A DNA stretch of 64,000 nt from Castor canadensis (lineage: Eukaryota > Chordata > Mammalia > Rodentia > Castoridae). Positions 26,597 to 38,403 of this stretch are shown here, one piece after another. Under the pieces are notes generated by a model, which worked only from the letters and a program-made list of their open reading frames with translations, was not told the origin of the DNA and ran no database searches. Location of the stretch: the NCBI RefSeq assembly GCF_047511655.1, contig NC_133390.1, positions 134,035,583 to 134,099,582 of the forward strand, written 5' to 3'. Numbering within the stretch: position 1 is the stretch's first letter; every line of letters starts with the position of its first letter. Both the position numbers and the translations under genes were made by a program.

Positions 26597-26812
26597 GGAA
26601 GCCTACTGTTGTGGTTCACACCTATAATCCCAGCTACTCAGTAGACAAAGAAGGATCACAGCTTCGAGGCTAGCCACTGGCAAAGTTAGCAAGACTGTAT
26701 CTCAAAAACAAAATACAGACAAAAGGGCTTGGGGGCATGGCTCCAGGGGTACAGTGTTGTCTAGTGTGTGCAAGGCCCTGGATTCAATCCCCAGTACCAC
26801 CAAAAAAAAAAT
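26597..26812 (+). mobile_element. Composite SINE (B1/Alu-like + ID-like)
   Basis: 'cacctataatcccagctactcag' then, after 'aaagggcttgggggcatggc', an ID-like tail 'caaggccctggattcaatcc' and an A run. Confidence 0.8.
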
Positions 26813-27125
26813 TCAAAATGAAGAATGGATTAGTGGTTGTCAGGGGTAAAGGAGGGAGAGAATAGGTATTGCAAGGAAGGGAGGGAAAGGTGGGTGTGGC
26901 TATAAAAGGGCAACATGGTAGATCCCTGCTATGATGGGATATCCTGTCTCCTGACTGTCAGTGTTTATGTCCTGGTTGTGATATTGGATGTACTTCTGCA
27001 GGATAGTGTCATAGGGGGAAATTCAGGCAAAAGCGATCTCTAGGTATTTTTTATTACAACTACTTTGATATTTCAATTGCCACTGACCATTTTCTCAATG
27101 TATTTTTAAATTTATTGTATGAGGG

Positions 27126-27904
27126 AAAGGGTTGTTTCAGATTGTTTCTTAAGTACAATCACCTACTATAGAACTCACTCTTGATGGCCTGCTGTTCTCT
27201 TGATAAATCAATGCATTGTGCATCCAGCTAATTATCAACAATAGGTTTCCCCAGCCTTACTCCTTCTTGAGAGATGATAGGGTCAGGATGATGGGGGCCA
27301 GGAGGTAGGAAGGACTGTGGTGGTAAGGACATTGCAGGGGAGAAGGGCCGAGAAAGGGGAGGGCCTCCCCTTCAGGCAGAGAGACTGTGCATCTCACAAG
27401 GAGCTTCTTCTATGCCCCATGCCTCACCCTGCCCTCCACCTCCATTTGCCAGGACTTGGTGCCCAGCCCCTTCCTGACCTGTTTCACAGAGTTTATCCCA
27501 TGTCATGCCTCCCTCCAGCACAGCTACACAGGACTGGATGTGACTCTGGCAGCTACCTGGTTCAGTGTTGGTGACGTGGAACAGGATGAATTCTTCATCT
27601 GAATAACTCAGCAATTAATGAACAGCAAACTCAGACCTAGGAGGGACTCTGCTAGACCACAGCCATTCATTTCTGAGAGAAAGAAACTGAGACTCTGAGA
27701 AGGGAATCTACCATCACTTGAAGCAACTCTTCCTAGGAGCCGTGGCTCCCCATTCATCTTAGGCTGATGCAGAGAAAACAGAAGAAAAAAGGACCGTGTT
27801 AGTGTTAGTGTTAGGCCAGCCAGTCAGTGCCAGCACAGAATCCAGAGGCTTCACAGGATAATGTGTGCAGTGTTGTAGCCAGTCAGACAGGAGGTGTTTA
27901 TGCA
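27126..27904. other. Non-coding stretch with a possible MIR trace
   Basis: Three overlapping ORFs on opposite strands (27317-27614) have no domain. 'aaagaaactgagactctgagaagg' at about 27682-27706 resembles the conserved MIR core, at low confidence. Confidence 0.35.
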
Positions 27905-28312
27905 AGGTTGGCATGGTGGGAGGGTTTGAGAAGCATCTTCCTTGCCCTCAGCCATGCAGCTTTGCAGCATAACTCTCTAGAAAAGTAGAGGATCCTCCCC
28001 AATCCCATTGCTTTTGGGCCTGGATGTGTGACTTGCTTGGGCCAATGAGTGCTGATGGTATGATAAGTGCCAAGAGCAACTGTGCATGTGTGATTTGTCT
28101 GGTCCTCTGCTCTCCTCTGAACTCCATAAGAAAAAACAGACCCAGATTGCTGCCCCTTTAGCCTGAGTAGTAACATAAAAACACAAACCAAGCCAGAATA
28201 CATCAGGTGAACTCCACCCCATCTACAGACCAGCAAACATGAGAAGAAAGGTTAGTTTCTTATAAGCCACTGAGATGTTAAAGATTTTTATTATGCAGCA
28301 AAAACTATAATA
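27905..28312 (+). mobile_element. MLT1-like LTR, sense (degraded)
   Basis: 'tgtgacttgcttgggccaatgag' and the closing 'taagccactgagatgttaaag' plus 'attatgcagcaaaaactataatac' match the sense MLT1-type LTR layout. Boundaries are approximate. Confidence 0.5.
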
Positions 28313-28516
28313 CGCCGGGTGAGGTGGCTCATGCCTGTAATCCCAGCTATTCGGGAGGTAGAGATGGGCAGTTCAAGCCCATCCAGAGCAAAGTTACCTG
28401 GAAATCCTATCTCAAATACAAACTAAAAGCAAAAGGACTAGAGCCATGGTTCAACTGGTAGAGCTGCTTGCCTAGCAAGTAGGAGGCTCTGATTTAATCC
28501 CCAGTATAGTAAAAAT
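28313..28516 (+). mobile_element. Composite SINE (B1/Alu-like + ID-like)
   Basis: 'gccgggtgaggtggctcatgcctgtaatcccagct' followed by the ID-like 'caactggtagagctgcttgcctagcaagt' and an A-rich end. Confidence 0.85.
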
Positions 28517-28842
28517 GTTGCAGCTCCTTAACAACCTGCATCCCATAAGGTGGTTACTGTTAAGACAAGAAGCGGGAGCTATAAATGTTTACTCTGAGCA
28601 AATAGAAACTGGTGCCTTTATCGTAGAGACACGACAGCACTTAAAAAGTTCTCAGGTATGATACCCAAGGTGTAAGCAAATCACTGTGTTTGTCCTCTTC
28701 ACTGCACAGCAGGGTCGGCCCCCAAAGTCACATCATCAGAGCACATCAATGAGGGCAAGAAGGAAGGAATACAGCATTCACCCCCAAATCATGCCCAATA
28801 CCTAAAACAAATGCTGAAAAATAGGCAAAAGGGAACATGCTA

Positions 28843-29275
28843 TAGTTTGTTTGTGATTTGTTCCTTCAAAGTTCATATGCCAGAAGTTTGGCTCCCAGTA
28901 TGGCACTGTTGAGAGGTGGTGAATTTTAAAGAGGTGGGACTTAGTGGAAGGTGATTAGGTACTGGGGGTGGCACCCTCAGAATGGATTAATGCTGGTCTC
29001 AAGGAGTGGGTGAGGTCTTGCAGGAGTAAATTGGTTCCCAGGACAGCCTGTTATACAGCAAAGCCACACATATGCTTGGCCTCTTCTGTAGATGGCTGTT
29101 TGTCTATCTGCTTTTCTGTTTCATTGTATGCAGCCAAGGGGGCCCTCACTTGGGACACTGGTGCCCTGTGGTTGGGACTTTCCATTCCCAATATCATGAA
29201 TCAAATAAACTTTTCTGTCTGCATTACGCAGCATCAGGTATTCTGTTATAGCAACACAAAATGAGATAAGAAAGA
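28843..29275 (+). mobile_element. MaLR-type LTR, sense
   Basis: 'gctatagtttgtttgtgattt', 'agaggtggtgaattttaaagaggtgggac', 'aaggtgattaggtactggg' and the closing 'tattctgttatagcaacacaaaatgaga': typical sense MaLR LTR. Confidence 0.65.
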
Positions 29276-29631
29276 GTACAAAAGACCACTATATGGCTAT
29301 TGCTGTTGATAAGAAAATGCAGACTAAGTCAACAAAGTAGACTCCAGTTTCAGTTTTTATAACCTGATGCATAAGAAAAACAATAGAGGCTCCTGGTTGA
29401 CTTACCTCATTTTGGTGTGATTATCTTCTTAGATATTGAGAAATTTCTAAGTCAACATAGGAGTGATTTGACCAGTTCCCATGATAAATAAGAGGAGACA
29501 AACTAATGTCAGTTCTCCTGATCCTGTCAGTTCCTCCCTTCACCTTTGGTACTGGGACACCCAATCTTCTCTGTCAACATATTAAGGGAAGTCCAATTTT
29601 CTCATGAGCAGCCTTTAAAAATTATATTCTT

Positions 29632-30219
29632 CGCTGGTAAATGGATGGAATTGGAGAACATCATTCTGAGTGAGGTTAGCCTGGCTCAAAAGACGAAAAA
29701 TCGTATGTTCTCCCTCATATGTGGACATTAGATCAAGGGCAAACACAACAAGGGGATTGGACTATGAGCACATGATAAAAGCAAGAGCACACAAGGGAGG
29801 GGTGAGGATAGGTAAGACACCTAAAAAACTAGCTAGCATTTGTTGCCCTTAATGCAGAGAAACTAAAGCAGATACCTTAAAGCAACTGAGGCCAATAGGA
29901 AAAGGGGACCAGGAACTAGAGAAAAGGTTAGATCAAAAAGAATTAACCTAGAAGGTAACACCCACGCACAGGAAATCAATGTGAGTCAATGCCCTGTATA
30001 GCTATCCTTATCTCAACCAGCAAAACCCCTTGTTCCTTCCTATTATTGCTTATACTCTCTCTACAACAAAATTAGAGATAAGGGCAAAATAGTTTCTGCT
30101 GGGTATTGAGGGGGGGAGCGGGAGGGGGTGGAGTGGGTGGTAAGGGAGGGGGTGGGGGCAGGGGGGAGAAATGAACCAAGCCTTGTATGCACATATGAAT
30201 AATAAAAGAAAAATGAAAA
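29632..30219 (+). mobile_element. 5'-truncated L1 (3' end) with perfect 15-bp TSD
   Basis: It starts inside the last codons of ORF2 ('ggtaaatggatggaattggagaac'), continues through the L1 3'UTR with a G-rich tract (about 30105-30166) and ends in an A-rich tail. AAAAATTATATTCTT occurs at 29617-29631 and again, exactly, at 30220-30234. A perfect duplication implies a fairly recent insertion. Confidence 0.9.
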
Positions 30220-30349
30220 AAAAATTATATTCTTGGCAACCAAAATGTTCCAAGTTCAGGAACCCTTAACTGTTTTCCACAAAGGATGTGGCAGGTTTTT
30301 TTTTATTATTATTAATGGTTCCCAATGCATCCTTCCTACAGCATCCACA

Positions 30350-30745
30350 CTCTGTGAGGTTCCTCCCACCCCGACTATGGGTTTGTCCATGTGACCTGCT
30401 TTGTCCAATGAGACATCAGATGAAATGATGCTTGCAATGGCTGGAACCAGGTTTACTTTTTGGAGTGTGGCTGTTGGAATATGTTCTTGGGTTACTTCTT
30501 CATAAAAAGAAACATCATTGGGCCTCCTTGAGGATGAAAGATGGCACAGAAAGAGGTAACCAACCCTCCCCAACTGAGCCCGTTCCCTGGTCTATGCTCC
30601 ACCTAAATGCAACCACATGAGTTAATTCAGGAGGACCAAGGAGAAGAGCCACCCAGACAACTACAGAACTGTGAGAAACAAATCATGTTTTAAGCCACTA
30701 GGTTTTGGAATGATTTCTTAGGCAGCAATAGACAACTGATGTGTA
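30350..30745 (+). mobile_element. MLT1-like LTR, sense
   Basis: 'catgtgacctgctttgtccaatgaga', 'agaactgtgagaaacaaatcatg', 'taagccactaggttttggaat' and 'aggcagcaatagacaactgat': the closing half of a sense MLT1-type LTR. The left boundary is uncertain. Confidence 0.55.
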
Positions 30746-32167
30746 CAGAATGTTCTGAGCACTTCCCACAGCAAAGACCCAGGATGGGGAGTTCTTCAAA
30801 CCATAGACTGGGCTCTGTTGGTGTCTATAATTATGGTGCTATGCTTGGTTTTTCACTGTTCTCTTTTTGTGTCCTTTTAAGCAAAGCTGAATCTCTAACA
30901 AGGGTTCCAGTGAGTGATGAGGCCTTAATTGAGAATCAAGCCTGATAGCTATTTGCTGATTATAGGGTCGCACCCATATTCTGTGTTGCAGGAAGAACCA
31001 CCAACTGAGCTTTGAGACACTGACTCGGGAGAATATTCTTATTTCAACTACCAGAATTAACAGACCCAGAAAGTTTTGTTTTGCTACCTGGGCCTGACCA
31101 ATGAGCTGTGATCTGTAATCAGCCAATCAAGACTGAATGATTGCTGAACCCTCATATCGCTTATTTTTATAGATAAACAATGCAAACACATGCAGGAACT
31201 TTAGAGACAGCTACTAGTCCCTTTGTTCCTTCAAAACGAACTTTCCTTTTGTACCAAAGGGCGTGTCTTCTGGTTTGCAAATTTTATTATTATTATTATT
31301 ATTATCTTTTTTCTTTCTTGGAAATTTTTATCGTCATTCTGAATCTAGCCTATACACTTTTGTTCTCCCATGCATCTCTTCCACATTATCTTTCATTTCT
31401 TGCCAAAAGACTATTATTATGAGTAACCATCAGGCTTCCCTCCAGAGAATCAATCTTCCAAGGATTTAAAATAGATCAAAGCCATGTCTGCATGAAATTG
31501 CAATGACATTTCCAGATACAATGTGGTCCAGACTGTTACCCCAAAGCCATGGAGACCAGAACCCAGCTGCCAGCAGGATGCATCAGGGGACAGAAGGACC
31601 TTGACTGTCATGGGCAGTTTGATGTGTTTATATGTCAAGACAACTGTTAATGAGATTTAACTTAAGGACAACTGGATGCTGTTGAAGGCATTAAGCCAAG
31701 ATTTACTGTGGTGGGTTGGACAGTCCAGAATAAGAAGCAAGATATAGTGAAGATACAGTTATGTGCTGCATAACAAAGTTTCAGTCAGTGACAGACCACA
31801 TATGGGATGGTGATGCCACAAAGTATGTGAAGCTGAAGCATTCCTACTGCCTAGTAATGATGTAGCTGTCATAACAAGGTAGCACAACTCATTCCTCATG
31901 TGTCTGCAGTGATGCCACTGTAAGCTACTATGCTGCAGCTGTGTAAAAGTATCAATAGCACACAATTATGTACAAAATGTAGTATTGATAATGATAATCA
32001 ATGACTATGCTACTGGTCAATGTATTATCTATACCATAGTTTTGTCATCATGTTAGAGTGTACTCCTTCTATTTATAAAAAACAAAGTTTTCTATGAAAC
32101 AGCAGCAACCTCATTCATTTTGTGTTTGCTGCACCTCTTGATTGCCACATGTTGTCTTGCACTTAAT

Positions 32168-33088
32168 TTTTTTTAATTTTTATTTTTTTATTATTCATAT
32201 GTGCATACAATGCTTGAGTCATTTCTCCCCCTGCCCCCACCCCCTCCCTTATCACCCACTCCGCCCCCTCCCTCTCTCCCCCACCCCCTCAATACCCGGC
32301 AGAAACTATTTTGCCCTTATCTCTAATTTTGTTGTAGAGAGAGTATAAGCAATAATAGGAAGGAACAAGGGTTTTTGCTAGTTGAGATAAGGATAGCTAT
32401 ACAGGGCATTGACTCACATTGATTTCCTGTGCGTGGGTGTTACCTTCTAGGTTAATTCTTTTTGATCTAACCTTTTCTCTAGTTCCTGGTCCCCTTCTCC
32501 TGTTGGCCTCAGTTGCTTTTAAGGTGTCTGCTTTAGTTTCTCTGCGTTAAGAGCAACAAATGCTAATTAATTTTTTAGGTGTCTTACCTATCCTCATATC
32601 TCCCTTGTGTGCTCTCGCTTTTATCTTGTGATCAAAGTTCAATCCCCTTGTTGTGTTTGCCCTTGATCTAATGTCCGAATATAAGGGAGAACATATGATT
32701 TTTGGTCTTTTGGGTCAGGCTAACCTCACTGAGAATCATGTTCTCCAATTCCATCCATTTACCTGCGAATGATAACATTTCGTTCTTCTTCATGGCTGCA
32801 TAAAATTCCATTGTGTATAGATACCACATTTTCTTGATCCATTCGTCAGTAGTGGGGCATCTTGGCTGTTTCCATAACTTGGCTATTTTGAATAGTGCCG
32901 CAATAATCATGGGTGTGCAGGTGCCTCTGGAGTAACTTGTGTCACAGTCTTTTGGGTATATCCCCAAGAGTGGTATTGCTAGATCAAATGATAGATCAAT
33001 GTTTAGCTTTTTAAGTAGCCTCCAAATTTTTTTTCAGAGTGGTTGTACTAGTTTATATTCCCACCAACAGTGTAAGAGGGTTCCTTTT
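32168..33088 (-). mobile_element. 5'-truncated L1, antisense, with 13-bp TSD
   Basis: On the minus strand this carries the ORF2 C-terminus, a C-rich (sense G-rich) 3'UTR tract at about 32228-32296, and an A tail (T runs at 32168-32190). TCTTGCACTTAAT is present at 32155-32167 and at 33089-33101. The last 99 codons of ORF2 are open at 32668-32967. It inserted into an older DNA transposon. Confidence 0.9.
32668..32967 (-). pseudogene. L1 ORF2 C-terminal fragment (99 aa)
   Basis: An open minus-strand frame carries the L1 ORF2 C-terminal landmarks 'MGIYPKD', 'MWYLYTMEFYAAMKKNE' and 'GKWMELENMILSEVS'. It lacks the endonuclease and reverse transcriptase domains because the insertion is 5'-truncated, so it is not functional. 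The intact frame fits a young insertion. Confidence 0.85.
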
Positions 33089-33415
33089 TCTTGCACTTAA
33101 TCTTGTATGGTTTGTTCATCACGGCCCTAGGATCAGTAGATTGTACCATGTATCTCCCATATTGCCTAGGTACATAGTAGGCTAAACCACTCAGGTATGT
33201 TTAAGTACACTCTGATATTCACATAACAAAATCATCTAAAGCCACTTTTCTCAGATTGTATCCCTGTTGGTAGGTTATACATGTGATTGTACTTTAAAAA
33301 TAATTTAATCAAAAGAAGTACATAAGCTTTCCTAGAACTATGGCAGTAAGGATGACACATTTAAAAGATAATTTCACAAGTCTTCAATTTTTGCTGGTTG
33401 AGCAAAGATGAGAGA

Positions 33416-33450
33416 GATAGAGAGCAAGAGAGAGAGAGAGAGAGAGAGAT
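33416..33450 (+). repeat. (AG)n microsatellite
   Basis: A run of GA/AG dinucleotides near 33416-33450, lightly interrupted. Confidence 0.85.
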
Positions 33451-33599
33451 AAAAGATGTACAGGTAGATAGATATGCAAGACAGTGTTCTAAGCATTTTG
33501 CAGATATTTGACTTTACTGACAATATGAGGCAATGTGATACACTATTGTGACACATTTGATTGTTGCTCAAAGCACTCACTTCTCATCTACCCACTTCC

Positions 33600-33930
33600 T
33601 CTCCAGTTCAGAGTCCTCTACCACTTCACTTTGAGCTAAGTCATGTGATTTGCTTTAGCCAGTGGAATGTAACTGAGTTGTAGAGCACATCTTAGCATCC
33701 ATGAGGCCCTGAATGCAACCCCATACCCCCAAAAAATGTGTTTGTGCAATGAAGCTACTACTTTTATGCAACTGCCTTTGCCATGAGAGAATATGGAAAA
33801 TCTAAGCTATTTGGTCCCTGGAGAAGGATGAGAGACATGTATTGCAGAGCCAGCCCTGACTCTCACTTGAACATGTACACAATAAATGGTGATTACATAT
33901 GCCAATGGGATCATGCAATTACACAGCACA
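33600..33930 (+). mobile_element. Degraded MLT1-like LTR with an ID-like SINE inside
   Basis: 'agtcatgtgatttgctttagccagtggaatgt' is the MLT1-type start. The ID-like copy at about 33672-33738 ('gttgtagagcacatcttagc', 'gaggccctgaatgcaa', A run) interrupts it. Confidence 0.5.
33672..33738 (+). mobile_element. ID-like SINE, sense
   Basis: 'ctgagttgtagagcacatcttagcatccatgaggccctga' followed by a C/A-rich end. Short and diverged. Confidence 0.6.
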
Positions 33931-33939
33931 TTACACATC

Positions 33940-34048
33940 ACTACACATTAACTCACTGACTCAGGGTTATGTGGTTATTCCTGTTTTGTAAATGAGGAAA
34001 CTGAGTCAGCGAGAGATTGAATAACTTGTCAGGCAGTCACACCTATGC
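33940..34048 (+). mobile_element. MIR SINE fragment
   Basis: The conserved core 'aaatgaggaaactgagtcagcgagagattgaataacttgtc' and 'gcagtcacac' match the mammal-wide interspersed repeat. Confidence 0.7.
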
Positions 34049-35304
34049 CTCTGGTCAGAGCCATAGAGAATAGTGTAACTAACTGAAGTGAGGAGACTGA
34101 TTGAGGAATGGGTTTGTGGGTTAAAATGATCAACTTAACATTAGGCATGCTGAATTGGGAGTTCCTGCAGGGTGTCCAATGGTGACACCCATGGGCAGCA
34201 GGATGTATAGTCTTACTGTATGAAGTCCTGAGAATGGCTGAGAGAGGAGAGGGCATTGCATGGGAGGAGTTGAGGGTCTGGACTTCCTGACTGTCACCAT
34301 CTTGCTCTTGGGAGCTTCAGTCTGGAATTCAGCAACACATTGTAGGAATGAGAATGAAGGTCAATCCCTGCAGGGATTTTTTAAAATTTTTCTCCATTAC
34401 TAAAACTATTCACCCAGGTTGGGAAGACATCAGTGGTCCTTTCAGTGCATCATGAATTTTCTCTTTCCCAACATAACCAGAGTGGCAACATATGTTTCTT
34501 ATTATTGATACTCATTTTCTTAATATTATGGAGTAAATGGCAAAAGTCAGTTTCAACATAGCTCAATGTTCCTTTCATTTTCAGTTGGGCCTAGTGATTG
34601 AAGTGCTTGTCCACAGCTTGTTCTCTTGGACATCCATTTGTATCTGCTGCCCTTCAATGAGTGTGTGGTATTGTGGCCTGTTGTGTCCACAGCCTCCTGG
34701 GTTTACTGTGGCCTATCTAGATCACCCTCACTGAAACAGACCCTGAGATGGGAACCATGTCAAAATACTTACTGAAAGAGTGTTCTCTGAACAAACTTAT
34801 GCTGTGGTGAGGGAGGTGAAAAAGGACAGGGAATTCAGCCAACTAAAAGTGGGGTCCAGGTGCATTCTGGTCTCAGGTAATCCCACACAGGTGTCTCATA
34901 CCCCAGTCAGTCAGTAACTGGCCAAGGACTGCCATGAGAGAGGCAGAAGCTGGTGTCTGAGGCTTGTCTGGGTAAAGCACTCCCCTCAGCCTAGGAGAGT
35001 ACAGATGAGAGCTCCATTTAACAGTTCACCATGCCTCTGGAGAGTACAGATGAGAGCTCCATTTACTGTGGATAGTACAGGACAGGTATGCCTGGCAAGG
35101 GGTTCTGAGTGGTGCTGTGGCATTTGCACCTAGAGGTAGCCTTTGTTGTCACAGAATGAGGAGCTGACTTTAGACACAAAGCTATGGAACAAGGAACCCC
35201 AGTGTTTCTGAAGCTACTGAGTCCTGGGCTTTATCATATAGACCCAGGGAAAGCCTGAGAGAAATCAGTATGAATACAACAATGAGCAGCATCAAGAAAA
35301 TGAG
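34049..35304. other. Non-coding stretch with a 27-bp direct repeat
   Basis: No gene or repeat family recognised. A perfect 27-bp direct repeat at 34994-35020 and 35039-35065 is the only structure seen. Confidence 0.45.
34994..35065. repeat. 27-bp direct repeat, 18-bp spacer
   Basis: The same 27 bases (starting GGAGAGTACAGATGAG) occur at 34994-35020 and 35039-35065. It is a local duplication of 45-bp period in which only part of the unit remains identical. Confidence 0.95.
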
Positions 35305-35405
35305 GGGCTGGGTGTGGGAGTGTAGCTTAGTAGTAGATTGCATGCTTAGCATGCTAAATTCAATACCCAGCACCTTACCCACCCCCCAAAGAAAAGAAAA
35401 TGAAA
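35305..35405 (+). mobile_element. ID-like SINE, sense
   Basis: 'gtgtagcttagtagtagattgcatgcttagcatgc' and 'tcaatacccagcacc' with an A-rich end. Confidence 0.65.
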
Positions 35406-37221
35406 ACAATACTCTCTAACAGTTGTGACTTACAGTGTCATATGTCTACTTGACCAATAGATGTGTTACTGGAAATGCCCTGTGCAGAATGCACAGAGCA
35501 ATTCCAACAGAACTCTTCCTTCACCTTGAGTTCAGAGAAGTGACCTGTCAGAAAATACCTTGTTCCCCAAATACCAAGTCTGTTTTGAATCACTTCCTTC
35601 AATGATGGGGTAGTTTCTGAGATTTCGCTTCTCAGTAATCCGTCCCTAACAATATGGCTTAGTGGACTTTGCCTCAAGGTCACCAACACACACAAAGGCC
35701 AAAGACCTCACATACCCCTGTAATCCTCTGCTGCTGCTTTGAGCTGGGTCTGATCTTCTTAAAGGATGTGAGAGTAGAATAAAAAAGGTAAAGAAGGTGA
35801 GTTCAGAGAAATGAAACCCAGGAAAAAATGTTTACTATGGCCATCTGTAAGACGCATTCAATAACAGAGCTGTTAGGAAGTGTTTAAAGTCCCTTTTAAA
35901 TCACGTAGTAGTAAGTCAGATTACAAATAAAATAAACTAAAATGAAACTGCAAACTGACAATACACCCCACTTGGCTCCACCCACACATTCTGCAGTCTC
36001 CAGCCTCCAATGTCATTATATGCTCCGTCAATCATGGCAACTTGCTGAGACTCAAAGAGATGTGTAGGAGATGCAGACCCCCAGCCCTTGCCCCCTATTC
36101 CAATGCCTGGGAGGCCCAGGCCTAGCCAAGTTCAGAAGACTGGCTATGTAACCTTCTCCAGAGTCCTAATTCACAAAGGGCCTGAGCCATACCTGAGGTT
36201 CCATAAGACATTATGAATGATCAAATTTGCATTGCACATTAGGTGTTAGGGAATAGCCAGTCATAGGAAGTCCTGAATTTTGGAGACCGTATTACACCTG
36301 TTCATCCAGCTTGTAACAAACACAAATCTCAAATCTTCCATAGTTCCTTAAGCCCCTAACTTGTTCAGTTTCTTCATTCAGAGAAAGTGAACCTGTCTGA
36401 GGACTTACAAAGCTATGGAAAAGATGGTGACAATATTGCCTGAGCCTTGGCTTCAGATTTCCATAGAGACACAGGTGTGAAGCCAGAGGACAGAGACTCA
36501 AGGTAGACAGATATATGGAAGAGGCCAATTAAAAGTGACAGACTTCTCAATGAAGGCCCAGGCTAGCCTTTCCTCTGTGAGGTGTCTCTGTGTGTGCATG
36601 TGACTTTATAAAACTTTCACTCTGTTGCCAAATTAGCATTTTCTAAAGCTTTAATTAAACAAAGCTTTTGTGAGGTTTCAAAAAGTCCTTCAATGACCTC
36701 ATCAAGCAATGGAGAAATTGTTATATTCTGGCATTAATTTTTGTTTTCACACAAGAAAGTTCTAGATAATATTTTTATTTTCATACAACCCCCAGGAAAT
36801 GATTAGCTGTTTGTTTACTTTCATTGCAAAGGAATTTTAACCTGAGGTCCTCATATTGCCTACCTGATCCTTACATCAGTGTGAAGAGCTAGAACTTCCT
36901 CCCCTCACCCTGGGCATTCCTGCAGCAGCTATGTCAGTAAGCAGTGACGTTTCTTTACAAGATGGCTGATCACGAATTAGAAAATATGTTATGATTTGAC
37001 TTAATTTGAAGTGCCTGCCCAGTGCTGCCTGGGCAGTACTAACTAACATGGGAAAATTTGTTGTCTTCTATTAGAGAAAGAACACCATGGTTACAGTTTG
37101 AAGACAGGGGTCTAGTCCTTTCACAGCCAGGGTCCTGGACTGGATCTCAGCAAGACAGAGTCATACCATGCTAGCTGCATGGCCTAGTGCGAAATACACT
37201 TGGTTAGAGAAGACATTTCCT
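35406..37221. other. Non-coding stretch, nothing recognised
   Basis: Only short ORFs without domains (for example 35438-35695 and 36292-36528, both minus). No confident repeat. Confidence 0.4.
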
Positions 37222-37316
37222 TTTTTGTTTTCTTTTTGGCAGTACTGGGACTTGAACTCAGAGTGTCATGCTTGCTGGGCAGGCACTCTACCACTTGAGC
37301 TACTCCACCAGCCCTA
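37222..37316 (-). mobile_element. ID-like SINE, antisense
   Basis: 'ttttggcagtactgggacttgaactcagag' and 'aggcactctaccacttgagc' form a well-preserved antisense copy, one of the cleanest in the window. Confidence 0.85.
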
Positions 37317-37404
37317 GAGAAGATATTTCTTAGATCATACAACACAACTAGTACGACAATTCTCTTGGAGTCACACAACAAATGATATGGAGTTGTCTTC
37401 TTGG

Positions 37405-37905
37405 GTGTTTTTTGTGTTTGGGGGAGGATTGGCAGTACTGAGTTTAGAACTCAGGACTTTGCGCTGCTAAGCAGGCATTCTACTGCTTAAGCCATGCCTC
37501 TAGCCCTTTTTGCTCTGGTTATTTTGGAGGTAGGGTCCTGCTTTTTACCCTTGTTTGCCTGGATCTTATCCTCCTATTTACACTTACTTATTTACTCTCC
37601 TTACCTACTTACACTCCTATTTATACATCCCAGCCGCAGCTGAAATGATAGTATGTGTACCACCATGCCTAGCTTTTTCTGTTGTCTCACAAACTTTTTT
37701 GCCCTAGCTGGCCTGGAACTGTGATACTCCAGATCTCAGCCTCCTGCACAGATGAGATGACAGGTGTGTACCACTGTACCCAGGCACTGATTGAGAAGGG
37801 GTCTCATGAATTTTTTGCCTGGGATAGCCTCAAACTGCAATCCTCCTATCTCAGTATCCCAATTAGCTAGGATTACAGGCATGAGTCCCTGCTTCCAGCT
37901 TGGAA
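37405..37905 (-). mobile_element. Composite SINE (B1/Alu-like + ID-like), antisense
   Basis: ID-like part 'ggcagtactgagtttagaactcagg' and 'ggcattctactgctt'. The B1/Alu-like part contains 'gctggcctggaactgtga' and 'aggattacaggcatgagtc'. It is longer than usual because of a TTTAC-rich expansion near 37570-37625 and a second B1-like stretch. Confidence 0.75.
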
Positions 37906-38346
37906 TTGTCTTCTAATTATACTTATAGTGGTCATAATGTTATTTTACTGAAAATTAACAGAAACCCCATAAGTTCCTGAGTCAGCAGTTAGTGGTGGAA
38001 AAAGTGAAGAAACTGACCAGAATTGTCTTTTATCCCTATAATGGGATGTTTTCACAGAAGAGAAGCACAGTACATGCCACAGTGCTTGATTACAGGGAAC
38101 TGAGTCTAAATTTAGCTGACTTGTAAGGAAAGGAACTGAATGACTCACAAACCCTGGGGAAATCTGTATAAACAGGATTTGAAAACAAATACATATGGAG
38201 GAGTCAGGCAGAGCATGGTCAAGTTTACTTCTCAAGGCCTGTCTGGCTGGCAAGCTGCAGCCCCACAACACTACACAACGGAGTATGCCATGACCTCCAC
38301 CACAGAGTGATGAATGGCAGGCAGGCAGGCCTGCCAGCATAACCAT

Positions 38347-38403
38347 GACACATACAGCCACAATTGTCCCCGCCAACACCACGACACATACAGCCACAGT
38401 TGT
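38347..38403. repeat. 36-bp-period direct repeat
   Basis: GACACATACAGCCACA occurs at 38347-38362 and 38383-38398, each followed by a similar (A/G)TTGTC. Local tandem duplication. Confidence 0.9.

Larger units (their letters stand above)
25500..27125 (+). mobile_element. Old L1 fragment split by two SINEs
   Basis: L1 ORF2 3' landmarks: 'ttttccacaaatggtgctgg', 'aaaaaatattcaatgtca' and 'ccttattcacagtact', followed by the 'tactacttggcaatgaaaag' region. A 3'UTR-like part runs past 26813. SINEs at 26335-26427 and 26597-26812 interrupt it. No open frame. Confidence 0.65.
31756..33289. mobile_element. Tc1/mariner-like DNA transposon fossil, split by an L1
   Basis: The left end CAGTTATGTGCTGCATAAC and the right end, read antisense as CAATCACATGTATAACC, form degraded terminal inverted repeats. 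Both are flanked by TA (31754-31755 and 33290-33291). The interior matches a common mammalian Tigger-type element ('tttcagtcagtgacagaccacatat', 'ttagagtgtactccttct', 'taagtacactctgatattcac'). An antisense L1 (32168-33088) splits it. No transposase frame. Confidence 0.65.
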
